Positions 28,445-35,914 of a stretch of 64,000 bases of DNA are shown piece after piece. The stretch's first letter is position 1; the number at the start of each line of letters is the position of its first letter. The notes below the pieces were generated by a model. It was not told where the DNA came from. It worked only from the letters and a program-made list of their open reading frames with translations, and searched no databases. This DNA comes from Companilactobacillus baiquanensis (GTDB taxonomy: Bacteria > Bacillota > Bacilli > Lactobacillales > Lactobacillaceae), in NCBI RefSeq assembly GCF_003946605.1, contig NZ_RHOQ01000002.1, positions 186,001-250,000 on the forward strand, in the 5' to 3' direction. Made by a program: the position numbers and the translations under genes.

Positions 28445-29386
28445 TTATTTACTTAAGGTTTGTTGCATTGCGTCAATAGAAGTTTTGACACCTGCTTCAG
28501 GACTCATTGTTAAATCTTCCATTTCAAGTGAAACGTAATCGTTATAGCCCATCATTCTTACAACTGAGAAGAATTCCTTCCACCATTGCAGGTCCTGTCC
28601 ACAACCAACGGCGACATAATTCCATGCACGATTTGCAGTATCAGTAACTGGTTTTGTTTCTAATACACCGTTTGCTTCGACTTTTCCACGTTCTAAACGA
28701 ACATCCTTTCCGTGAACGTGATATATTGCAGGACCTAACTCACGAGCAGCTGCAATTGGATCAGCACCCATCCAAAGTAAGTGACTAGGATCGAGATTTA
28801 ATCCGACCATTGGTCCAACAGCATCTCTTAATCTAAATAATGTCTCTGGATTATAAACTAATTGAGCACTAAAGTTTTCCAAAGCAATTTTTTCGATTCC
28901 AGATTCTTTGGCCAACTTTACTAGGTTCTTCCAGTAAGGTATTGCAACTTCATTCCATTGATAGTCCAAATTTTTCTTAAGAGATTCAGGCCAACTTACT
29001 GTGTAAGTAATCCAATTTGGTATCTTATCCTCGGGACTTGCAGCAGGTAAACCACTCATCATAACAATTGTTTTAATACCAAATAATTTTGCTAATTTAA
29101 AAGTTTTTTCGGTGACTTCACGGTGTTCTTTTCCCATGGGACCAGGATCTAATGGATTTCCGGAACAATTAAGTGTGACTAATTCCATTCCTCGTTTGTC
29201 TAGTTCATTGAGAAATTTTTTTCTTGCGTCCTCACTTGCTATTAATCCGTCAAGATCTAAATGTGGAGCGGGGGACCATCCCCCTGTTGTCATTTCTAAT
29301 TTTGTGACACCTAGGGACTTGACTTTATCCAACATATCCGTGAAAGATAAGTATCCAAGGCTGTCAGTAATATAAGCTAATTCCAT
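28445..29386 (-). CDS. Sugar phosphate isomerase/epimerase-family TIM barrel
   Basis: 313 residues, ATG behind GGAGG. Xylose isomerase-like metal site residues occur in order: ENFS, NLDPSHLLWMG, YHVHGKD and SLEMED. TLNCSGNPLDPG and WNYVAVGCGQD are typical of a subfamily found next to Gfo/Idh/MocA genes in many sugar and glycoside clusters. It could act on a keto-cyclitol or 3-keto-glycoside made by the adjacent dehydrogenase. The reaction is not known for this subfamily, so no symbol is given. First gene of its operon. Confidence 0.75.
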   Translation of the reverse strand: MELAYITDSLGYLSFTDMLDKVKSLGVTKLEMTTGGWSPAPHLDLDGLIASEDARKKFLNELDKRGMELVTLNCSGNPLDPGPMGKEHREVTEKTFKLAKLFGIKTIVMMSGLPAASPEDKIPNWITYTVSWPESLKKNLDYQWNEVAIPYWKNLVKLAKESGIEKIALENFSAQLVYNPETLFRLRDAVGPMVGLNLDPSHLLWMGADPIAAARELGPAIYHVHGKDVRLERGKVEANGVLETKPVTDTANRAWNYVAVGCGQDLQWWKEFFSVVRMMGYNDYVSLEMEDLTMSPEAGVKTSIDAMQQTLSK

Positions 29387-29512
29387 TGATATTAACCTCC
29401 ATAAATTCCTTATTAATTAATTCACAAGTTAAATTTAACACGTTGATCTTGATTAATCTTTAGGACAAAATGACGGTAATTTACAAAAAAGTGCCAAATA
29501 AAAAAGTATAAA

Positions 29513-29550
29513 TAAAAACTCTCAAGTTTTATTATCACTTGAGAGTTTAT
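29513..29550 (-). terminator. Terminator between the two minus-strand cyclitol operons
   Basis: Stem ATAAACTCTCAAG-like arms (13 bp, CTTGAGAGT core) around an 11-base loop, directly after the iolI stop on the minus strand. It separates the iolG-iolH-iolI unit from the isomerase operon that starts at 29386. Confidence 0.7.
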
Positions 29551-29577
29551 AAGGGAGTTTAATTATGGCTATTAATT

Positions 29578-30444
29578 CTAAACCAATGTGTTTGCAGCAT
29601 CTCTAACTAATTTGATACTGTTTTCTAGTTCTTCCTTAGCTTTTGTTACGTCCCATTCCTTTAGATCGTCAGAAAATGGTTCAAATGCATAAATGCCTTT
29701 GTATCCACGTGCTTCAATCTTTTGAGCAAGTTCTGCGGATTGCATTACATCGTCTTGTCCAAGCATATACCTGTCTTGGTCATCTAATTCCTCACGTTTC
29801 TTGTTTGCAAATACGGAACTAAGATGAACCAAACCGATGTAGTCAATATTAACTTTTTCATTAAATTGTTTATCAGTGATATTTGCCAAGTAGTAGTGGA
29901 AACTGTCAGCGACAAGTTTAAAGTTATCTACACCAGCTTCATCGATTATGGCCTGACCTTCCCAGGGAGTTCTAAGTGAGCTGTCCGTGAATCCTAAAGG
30001 CTCTATTAACCCGTTGACGCCATATTTTTTTAAAACCTTTGAATAGTCCTTTACATTAGCGATTGCTTCGGCCTTCTTCTCATCTGAAGTTCTCTTATCT
30101 TCAGTTGATCTAACAGGGCAGAAGACGAAATTCTTTAAGTCGAGATTTTTCGTCATTTCAAGCATTTCAGTTAAACTTTCAATGTTTTCTTTTACCATAC
30201 TTCGCTTATCCATATTACCAATAGCATTAATTGTCTTAATGACTACGCCATTTTTATTTAATGCAATCTTGACATCGGAATTACTCATACTATCCATAAT
30301 TGAACTGTTATCTGGATCACCGTACAAATCATTACGTAATTCTATATTATTAACGCCAATAGAACTAATCATTTCGAGGGTCTCATCCAGTTTAACCCCA
30401 GGAGCCGCTTTTCTGTTTAGGCAAAATCTGTCAGTAGAAATCAT
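29578..30444 (-). CDS. iolI: Inosose isomerase IolI-like
   Basis: 288 residues, ATG behind AGGAGG. The opening FCLNRKAAPGVKLDETLEMI and IELRNDL resemble 2-keto-myo-inositol isomerases (IolI, about 278 residues in B. subtilis). Metal-site residues are spread over GLIEPLGF, LVADSFHYYLA, GLVHLSSV and YAFEPFS. IolI interconverts 2-keto-myo-inositol and 1-keto-D-chiro-inositol, which would let the pathway use D-chiro-inositol. Third gene of the minus operon that starts at 32414. Confidence 0.75.
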   Translation of the reverse strand: MISTDRFCLNRKAAPGVKLDETLEMISSIGVNNIELRNDLYGDPDNSSIMDSMSNSDVKIALNKNGVVIKTINAIGNMDKRSMVKENIESLTEMLEMTKNLDLKNFVFCPVRSTEDKRTSDEKKAEAIANVKDYSKVLKKYGVNGLIEPLGFTDSSLRTPWEGQAIIDEAGVDNFKLVADSFHYYLANITDKQFNEKVNIDYIGLVHLSSVFANKKREELDDQDRYMLGQDDVMQSAELAQKIEARGYKGIYAFEPFSDDLKEWDVTKAKEELENSIKLVRDAANTLV

Positions 30445-30491
30445 GTAAAATCCTCCTATGAAATTGTTTATTTAATACATAAGTAATTTTT

Positions 30492-31355
30492 TTAGAGTCC
30501 TAGACCTTTTTTTATTGATGGTAGTGTTTTTTTGTTGGACCATTTGACATTATCTGGCCAGGCAAAGACATTATTTGTTACTATTCCATCAAAATTAATA
30601 TCTTTTAGTGCTTTATACATTGCAGGAAAATCTACCTCACCTTCACCAGGATTTAGATGCTGGTGAATGGTTACAGGTGCCCCAGGTGGATTTATAATAT
30701 AACGCAGTCCAAAATTATTCTTAAAATTGAGTGTGTCTGCAATAAGTATGTGAGTCAAAACATCAGAACTATCGTGGATTTGCTTAGTTACATCACCAAT
30801 TCCACCATCTGAATAAAATGCATGGGCGGAGCACCATACTTGGCTGACCCAATCTTTATCTAAAGAACGAATCAGTTTTGCAGCTTCATTACTTGATTCA
30901 ATAAAGTCATTTGGATGAGCCTGAATTTCTAACTTTATATTATTTCTTTCAAAATCAGGGATTAATTCATCCATTGATTTGTACCATTGTCCTTCAGAAG
31001 CCAATGGGTTTTGTTTGTCTCCGGAAAATTCTGTATTAAGAGTATCAACTCCGAGTTCAGAAGTAATTTCAATAGTTCTTCTCATATTTCGAACGGCTGC
31101 TTGACGCTCTTGTTCGTCAGGAGATGACCATTGCTGTACTGGTAAAACTGAAGAAAGTTCAACTCCTGCATCGGACAACCATTTCTTAACATTTTTGATC
31201 ATTGATGAATTTACTTTGGGATATTGATAAAACCAAATAAAGTCTGTTCGAGGAGATAGCTCGATATATTTGTATCCTAAACGAGCCGTTTTTTCAATCA
31301 TGTCATGAAATGATGTATTGTCACGAAACATTGATGGATCATAAGCTAATTTCAT
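30492..31355 (-). CDS. iolH: IolH-like TIM-barrel isomerase, copy 1
   Basis: 287 residues from ATG 31355, which has GAGGAGG 10 bases upstream. An upstream in-frame start at 31373 would include the ribosome site. Same motifs as the copy at 26495 (GYKYIELSPRTDF, KLEIQAHPNDF, HQHLNPGEGEVDF). The few changes cluster toward the C-terminus, for example Glu to Gly in NPPGAP and Glu to Pro before AMY. Located between the IolG-like gene and iolI. The duplication pairs each IolH with its own IolG-like enzyme. Confidence 0.83.
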   Translation of the reverse strand: MKLAYDPSMFRDNTSFHDMIEKTARLGYKYIELSPRTDFIWFYQYPKVNSSMIKNVKKWLSDAGVELSSVLPVQQWSSPDEQERQAAVRNMRRTIEITSELGVDTLNTEFSGDKQNPLASEGQWYKSMDELIPDFERNNIKLEIQAHPNDFIESSNEAAKLIRSLDKDWVSQVWCSAHAFYSDGGIGDVTKQIHDSSDVLTHILIADTLNFKNNFGLRYIINPPGAPVTIHQHLNPGEGEVDFPAMYKALKDINFDGIVTNNVFAWPDNVKWSNKKTLPSIKKGLGL

Positions 31356-31373
31356 GTAAGTTAACCTCCTCAA

Positions 31374-32414
31374 TTATGCATTTTGTGTTGTTTTATCTTC
31401 ATATAATGCTGGTTTATTATCAGGTAATTTGATAGTAACTCTTTCGGCATCATTGTCTCGTGATTTAGCTAATGCATCACAAGTTACCATTGCTACTAGG
31501 CCATCCCATGATGAAGGACCAGTAACTTTATTTTGTTGAACATCATTTACCCAATGTTGTAATTCATTGTCATAAGCAACTTTAAAACGTTCTGTACAAT
31601 CAACCGGAATTTTAGTTTGGTTTTTCAAAGTATTAGTTTTGACAGATGTTACAGAAGGAGTGCCCAAGCGTACAATTCCATCTTCACAAACGACTTCACA
31701 GTTTATGTCGTATCCTATTTGATCGTTAACAAATACTTCCAAATCAATGTGAACACCAGATTTTGTATCTAAAGTAATGATTTGTGGATCGTGTAATTTA
31801 GAATGTGTGTACTTAGTTTGTTTCTTAGGTAGGAATGTTGTACCTGATTCATAATCCTCCCCTAATAACCAGTGCAATACATCTGCTTCATGAATTGCTG
31901 TTTCTATAATTGACATTGATGTATCGTAAGTCTCATCAACAGAAACATTTCTATGTGTTGCGTGAATAAGTAATGGTTCACCATATTCGTTAGCATCAAT
32001 TTCCTTTTTCATTTCCATGTAACCTGGATCATAACGACGCATAAATCCAACTTGAACTAATCGCTTACCACCCTTAACTTCGGCGTCGATAATCTTTTGA
32101 CAACCTGCCGCGGTCAATGTTAGTGGTTTTTCGCAAAAGACAAATTTTCCAACTTCAATTGCATGGATAACAAATTGTTCATGAGTTTCGTGGGGACGTG
32201 TAACAACCATAATTGCATCAATATCAGGTGAATCGATTAGATCCATTCCGTTGTCATATACTTTTGCACCGTATTCACTTGCATATTTTTCTGCTAAATC
32301 TTTTTTAAGATCGCAAACGCCAGCTAGTTTTGCTCCATTGATTCTCTTAGCTACTCTTTTTACGTGGTCGGATCCCATAAATCCGAGTCCAATAATACCT
32401 ATGTTTAAAGTCAT
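31374..32414 (-). CDS. IolG-like Gfo/Idh/MocA dehydrogenase, operon leader
   Basis: 346 residues from ATG 32414, preceded by a perfect GGAGG. The longer frame to 32624 runs over the promoter and is rejected. Motifs are IGIIGLGFMGSDH, CEKPLTLTA with catalytic Lys, ETAIHEADVLHWLLG with the conserved His, and GPSSWDGLVAMVTCDA. Paralogous to the genes at 21584 and 27374. First gene of the iolG-iolH-iolI-like operon, transcribed away from the AraC genes. Confidence 0.85.
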   Translation of the reverse strand: MTLNIGIIGLGFMGSDHVKRVAKRINGAKLAGVCDLKKDLAEKYASEYGAKVYDNGMDLIDSPDIDAIMVVTRPHETHEQFVIHAIEVGKFVFCEKPLTLTAAGCQKIIDAEVKGGKRLVQVGFMRRYDPGYMEMKKEIDANEYGEPLLIHATHRNVSVDETYDTSMSIIETAIHEADVLHWLLGEDYESGTTFLPKKQTKYTHSKLHDPQIITLDTKSGVHIDLEVFVNDQIGYDINCEVVCEDGIVRLGTPSVTSVKTNTLKNQTKIPVDCTERFKVAYDNELQHWVNDVQQNKVTGPSSWDGLVAMVTCDALAKSRDNDAERVTIKLPDNKPALYEDKTTQNA

Positions 32415-32459
32415 GTTAATTCCTCCTAGATTTTTATGAATATGTTGTTTACATGACTG

Positions 32460-32523
32460 AGAATACAATCTATGTGAAAATGGTTCAATGTACAATTCAA
32501 TCCAATAATTGTATATTTGAACA
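32460..32523 (-). promoter_or_regulatory. Promoter and dyad upstream of the iolG-iolH-iolI operon
   Basis: Minus-strand TTGAAC (32488-32483), a 17-bp spacer and TATTCT (32465-32460). A long imperfect dyad covers 32483-32523: GTTCAATGTACAATT and AATTGTATATTTGAAC around a 9-base centre. One arm contains the -35 hexamer, so a bound protein would directly affect initiation. The neighbouring AraC proteins are candidates. Confidence 0.6.
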
Positions 32524-32681
32524 TATTGCTTGAATAATAGTAATGCTGCTATATCGAGGACTATTGACTTTTGATTAGGATACTTTTGTATAATTGCAAA
32601 CAAACAAATAAATATAATATTCATTCTTTTTTATTAATAATTAACGACTTTGAGATATAATTAACATAAGAGGTGAGTAAA

Positions 32682-33566
32682 ATGATGGATGATTTCTCAG
32701 AATATTTTCCAATAAATGAACAGGGAAAAGAATGCTTACGAGGGATATACTTTAATAATCCTTCAAATAAGGCAAAAAAAATATTCTTCTACCCACTTTG
32801 GGGAGCAGAATATAAGGTCTCATACCCATATAGTATTGATCGTAAATATATGAATTCATTTTTGATTATGTATATTCAAGATGGTGAATTGTCAATCACT
32901 TTTCCTGACGGAAGTAATAATGTTGCTAAAAAGGACTCTTTCATCATTTTAGATTGTAAAGAGAGAAATAGGTATTTTACTAATACTAACTGTCATTTTA
33001 CTTTCTTTCATTTTAATGGTAATCAAGCCCAATTTTTATACGACTTCATTACAAAAAATGGATCTCATATTTTTACTGCTAATGATGATATAAAAAATGA
33101 TATTTATGAAATATTTAATGTTTTTCGCTCACAAATTATTTCTGCCCGTGAAGAATCATATTCTACTTTGATTTATAGATTTCTAATCAATTTGAGTAAC
33201 TCTTCAAGTGTTATTCAAATTGATAAATCAACATTACATCAAACTCCGAAATTGGTTGAAGAGGCGTTGAGATATATTGATGATCATTTTGATGAAAAAT
33301 TGACAACTACGAATATTTGTAAGTATTTAGGAGTTAGTTCATCTTTATTAGCTAAAAACTTTAAAACATACACTAACAATAGCATTCATCAATATATCAT
33401 TTCAGTTAGAGTGATTCATAGCCAGCGCTTATTGACTACTCAACCAGATATGAGTGTTGCCGAGGTCGCTGCCACTTGTGGGTTCAATGATACATCTCAT
33501 TTAACTAAAATTTTTAAATCTGAAATTGGAATGACACCAAGCAAATTTAAAAAAATGTGTTTTTAA
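32682..33566 (+). CDS. AraC-family transcription regulator
   Basis: 294 residues from ATG 32682, behind AGAGGTGAG. An N-terminal cupin-like sensing domain of about 180 residues is followed by a C-terminal double helix-turn-helix (about 195-290): LTTTNICKYLGVSSSLLAKNF, then MSVAEVAATCGFNDTSHLTK and the family ending IGMTPSKFKK. Divergent from the cyclitol operon at 32414 and followed 14 nt later by a second AraC gene, so local control of cyclitol genes is likely. A promoter TTGACT/TATAAT (32564, 32589; 19-bp spacing) precedes it. Confidence 0.85.
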   Translation: MMDDFSEYFPINEQGKECLRGIYFNNPSNKAKKIFFYPLWGAEYKVSYPYSIDRKYMNSFLIMYIQDGELSITFPDGSNNVAKKDSFIILDCKERNRYFTNTNCHFTFFHFNGNQAQFLYDFITKNGSHIFTANDDIKNDIYEIFNVFRSQIISAREESYSTLIYRFLINLSNSSSVIQIDKSTLHQTPKLVEEALRYIDDHFDEKLTTTNICKYLGVSSSLLAKNFKTYTNNSIHQYIISVRVIHSQRLLTTQPDMSVAEVAATCGFNDTSHLTKIFKSEIGMTPSKFKKMCF

Positions 33567-33580
33567 AGGTGGCGAATGTA

Positions 33581-34480
33581 GTGGATAATAGTAATATTTG
33601 TTTTTCAAAAGTTGTTTTAAACAAGTTGATAAAAAACATAGAGTTTCAAAAAACTAATTTTGATATTCCTTATTGGGGTGCTCTGGAACATCATTTTGGG
33701 ACTCAAAATCATAGACATTATTTTTTTGAGGTATGTTTAATCACTAGTGGAGAAGGATTCTATTATGAACATGATAAAAAATATTCAGTTCACAGGAACT
33801 CATTAATATTTACGCAAGCTAGGACAGTTCATCAAATGCATAGTGAAGCAGGGATGAGCTTAGTTTATTTATCATTTGTACCAAAAACTGTCAACGGTTG
33901 GGATCTTTATTCGGCTAATTATCAGTTACCTGTTTTAAATTTGAGCGAAAATGATCCAATTGTTTTGACATGGGATGCCTTACTAAATTTAACTTTGGCA
34001 TATGATGAAAATAATAAGATGAGTGTTTTATCAATGCAGAGTCTGTCCGATACTGTTTTCCAATTAATTATTGATCGTGAAACAAACGGTTTGAATGAAT
34101 CTGATCGGCTTATTGCTGTTACCGATCAAACTGAATTATTGCGTAGTATAAAACGGTATATTAGGGCAAATATTTCGACACCATTATCTATAAATAAAAT
34201 TGCTAACCACTTCTTTATTTCCAGAAGACAAATATTCCGCTTATTTAAAAAATATGAACCGTATTCTTGTAATAGTTTCATTCAGCAAACTAGAATAGAG
34301 TATGCTGCTAATTTATTGAGCAATTCAACGATGTCAATTACAGATATATCTAGTGCGGTTGGTTTTAGTTCGATTCATTATTTTTCATCAGTCTTCACTA
34401 AAAAAATGCGCGATACTCCACAAAAATTTAGGTTATTGTATAGTAACGCGCAAATAAAGGATTTTGGATCAAATGAGTAG
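33581..34480 (+). CDS. AraC-family transcription regulator with cupin domain
   Basis: 299 residues from GTG 33581, spaced from AAAGGTGG. An earlier GTG at 33557 overlaps the previous gene and lacks a site. The N-terminal AraC cupin shows HHFGTQNHRHYFFEVCLI and EGFYYEHDKKY. The C-terminal domain (about 200-295) has LSINKIANHFFISRRQIFRLF and MSITDISSAVGFSSIHYFSSV, ending DTPQKFR. It is only distantly related to the preceding AraC, so the two may sense different ligands, matching the two sets of cyclitol operons. Convergent with the DMT gene. Confidence 0.85.
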   Translation: MDNSNICFSKVVLNKLIKNIEFQKTNFDIPYWGALEHHFGTQNHRHYFFEVCLITSGEGFYYEHDKKYSVHRNSLIFTQARTVHQMHSEAGMSLVYLSFVPKTVNGWDLYSANYQLPVLNLSENDPIVLTWDALLNLTLAYDENNKMSVLSMQSLSDTVFQLIIDRETNGLNESDRLIAVTDQTELLRSIKRYIRANISTPLSINKIANHFFISRRQIFRLFKKYEPYSCNSFIQQTRIEYAANLLSNSTMSITDISSAVGFSSIHYFSSVFTKKMRDTPQKFRLLYSNAQIKDFGSNE

Positions 34481-34495
34481 AATCAGAAATCTTTT

Positions 34496-35431
34496 TTAAT
34501 ACAATCTAATCATAATTACTCCTAAAATCATTATTAACAAACTTATTATTTGAACTACTGTAATTGGATTCTTCTTGGATTCCAGAATTCCAAATTGGTC
34601 AATGATTAAACTGCCGGTAGTAACTCCGACTAATATGATAACAACGGCTAGACCAGTACCAACGATTGGTACAATATAAGCATTTCCTAAGACACAAAAA
34701 GCACCAATCAGTCCGCCAGTCCACATCCACCAAGGATTACCTTTAACAGATTTTTCTACCTTTAATTTTGGATGTAGTATTAATACTATAATGGACAATG
34801 TTATTGTTCCAACGAAAAATGACAAAAATGCTGATTTTAGACTAGATTCAACAACAACACCTACATGGCCATTAATAGCTGTTTGTGCAGCACTAAACAT
34901 ACCTGCGATGATACCTAATAAACGCCAAAAGGGTAATCCTTTGACTTTTGGATTACTGTTAATTAATTTGTGTTCAGTTAAAATACTATTCAAAGCGACT
35001 GCCCCTGTTACACCTAAAATAACTAATATAGATCCCAGTGCACGAATAACAGTAAATGGCTGATGAATTGAATCAAACAAAGAAAAGTTATCAATCAGGA
35101 GCCCCATCATGATTTGTCCTAGTATAGGCATAATTGCTGTTTGAACACTTCCCAAATTAGGAAAGAGTAAGATATTAGAAGTTAAATAAATTACTCCAAA
35201 AGTTCCACCAATCCAAAACCAAATGGGTTGGCTATGAAAAAGCTCTTTCGGAAATAAGAATATTGTATGGTAAATAGAAAAATTGAATATTGCTAATAAA
35301 ATAGTACCAGTTCCAAATGAAAATAAAGAAGCTAAGTAAGGCGAACCCATAGAAACCTTTAACCTAGAATTAATACTAGTTTGAATAGGTTGCCAAATTC
35401 CAATAATTAAACCCACTAAAACAGCTATCAT
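34496..35431 (-). CDS. DMT-superfamily transporter (DUF606/YdcZ tandem)
   Basis: 311 residues from ATG 35431, with GGGGAAG upstream. A GTG at 35446 overlaps that site. Two homologous five-helix halves are visible, each opening with a GI..AAQTAING- or GI-WQPIQTSIN-like motif and containing a GG..G..... helix. This is the DUF606 family of small-molecule exporters or importers. The substrate is unknown. It is convergent with the AraC pair, with 15 nt between stops. Confidence 0.8.
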   Translation of the reverse strand: MIAVLVGLIIGIWQPIQTSINSRLKVSMGSPYLASLFSFGTGTILLAIFNFSIYHTIFLFPKELFHSQPIWFWIGGTFGVIYLTSNILLFPNLGSVQTAIMPILGQIMMGLLIDNFSLFDSIHQPFTVIRALGSILVILGVTGAVALNSILTEHKLINSNPKVKGLPFWRLLGIIAGMFSAAQTAINGHVGVVVESSLKSAFLSFFVGTITLSIIVLILHPKLKVEKSVKGNPWWMWTGGLIGAFCVLGNAYIVPIVGTGLAVVIILVGVTTGSLIIDQFGILESKKNPITVVQIISLLIMILGVIMIRLY

Positions 35432-35599
35432 AGTAAACTTCCCCACTTTAAATATAAATGATTTTATTGTACTTTCTTTTATTCACTTAAAAAATGTATA
35501 AAACGATTTCTTTTTTGTAAATTCCGATATTGTCTTAAAAGTGTTATATTATTTAAAACTTGAAGTAATAATATGCGATATACTACTAAAAACTAACTC

Positions 35600-35628
35600 T
35601 TGAATTAAGAGTCCATGTCCATTATAAT
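35600..35628 (+). promoter_or_regulatory. Promoter of the 44-residue protein gene
   Basis: TTGAAT (35600-35605), a 17-bp spacer and TATAAT (35623-35628), about 48 bp before the start codon. Confidence 0.6.
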
Positions 35629-35675
35629 GGTATGGTTGAATTAGAAATATACAAATGAGGGAGGAGGGATTCTAG

Positions 35676-35810
35676 ATGTCACAAAATACACATAAAGGTT
35701 ATACTGGTCACCGCCGTCCCGTTAACGCTAAGAATGGTGCTGAACGCGTAAACAAAACACAAGAAGTTAAAGAATTTTTGAAGAGCCGTGCTGAAAAGGA
35801 CGCTAAATAG
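35676..35810 (+). CDS. Small basic protein of 44 residues, unknown function
   Basis: Begins MSQNTHKGYTGHRRPVNAK and ends KEFLKSRAEKDAK. It is highly charged, with no membrane segment or signal peptide. The gene is well supported: promoter TTGAAT/TATAAT, a very strong GGGAGGAGGGAT ribosome site and its own terminator 10 bp after the stop. Such a small soluble, basic, separately expressed protein could bind RNA or DNA, but I do not recognise the family. Confidence 0.75.
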   Translation: MSQNTHKGYTGHRRPVNAKNGAERVNKTQEVKEFLKSRAEKDAK

Positions 35811-35820
35811 TTAATTAATG

Positions 35821-35856
35821 AAGACCACCAAGTATTTTCGCTTGGTGGTCTTTTTG
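35821..35856 (+). terminator. Terminator of the 44-residue protein gene
   Basis: Perfect 11-bp stem AGACCACCAAG/CTTGGTGGTCT, an 8-base loop and TTTTT. Confidence 0.9.
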
Positions 35857-35914
35857 TGTGCATAATACTGTATAATTTTATTTATATAAAACTAAATATT
35901 TCAGGGAGAATATT

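Noticed and set aside
26495-32414. C-glycoside cleavage system of the DgpA/B/C type
   Set aside because: Dehydrogenase and TIM-barrel pairs fit, but the small DUF6379-type partner subunit is absent, and IolE, IolH and IolI point to cyclitols.
32415-32624. 70-residue upstream extension of the IolG-like protein
   Set aside because: It covers the promoter and dyad and is unlike family N-termini. ATG 32414 has a perfect GGAGG.
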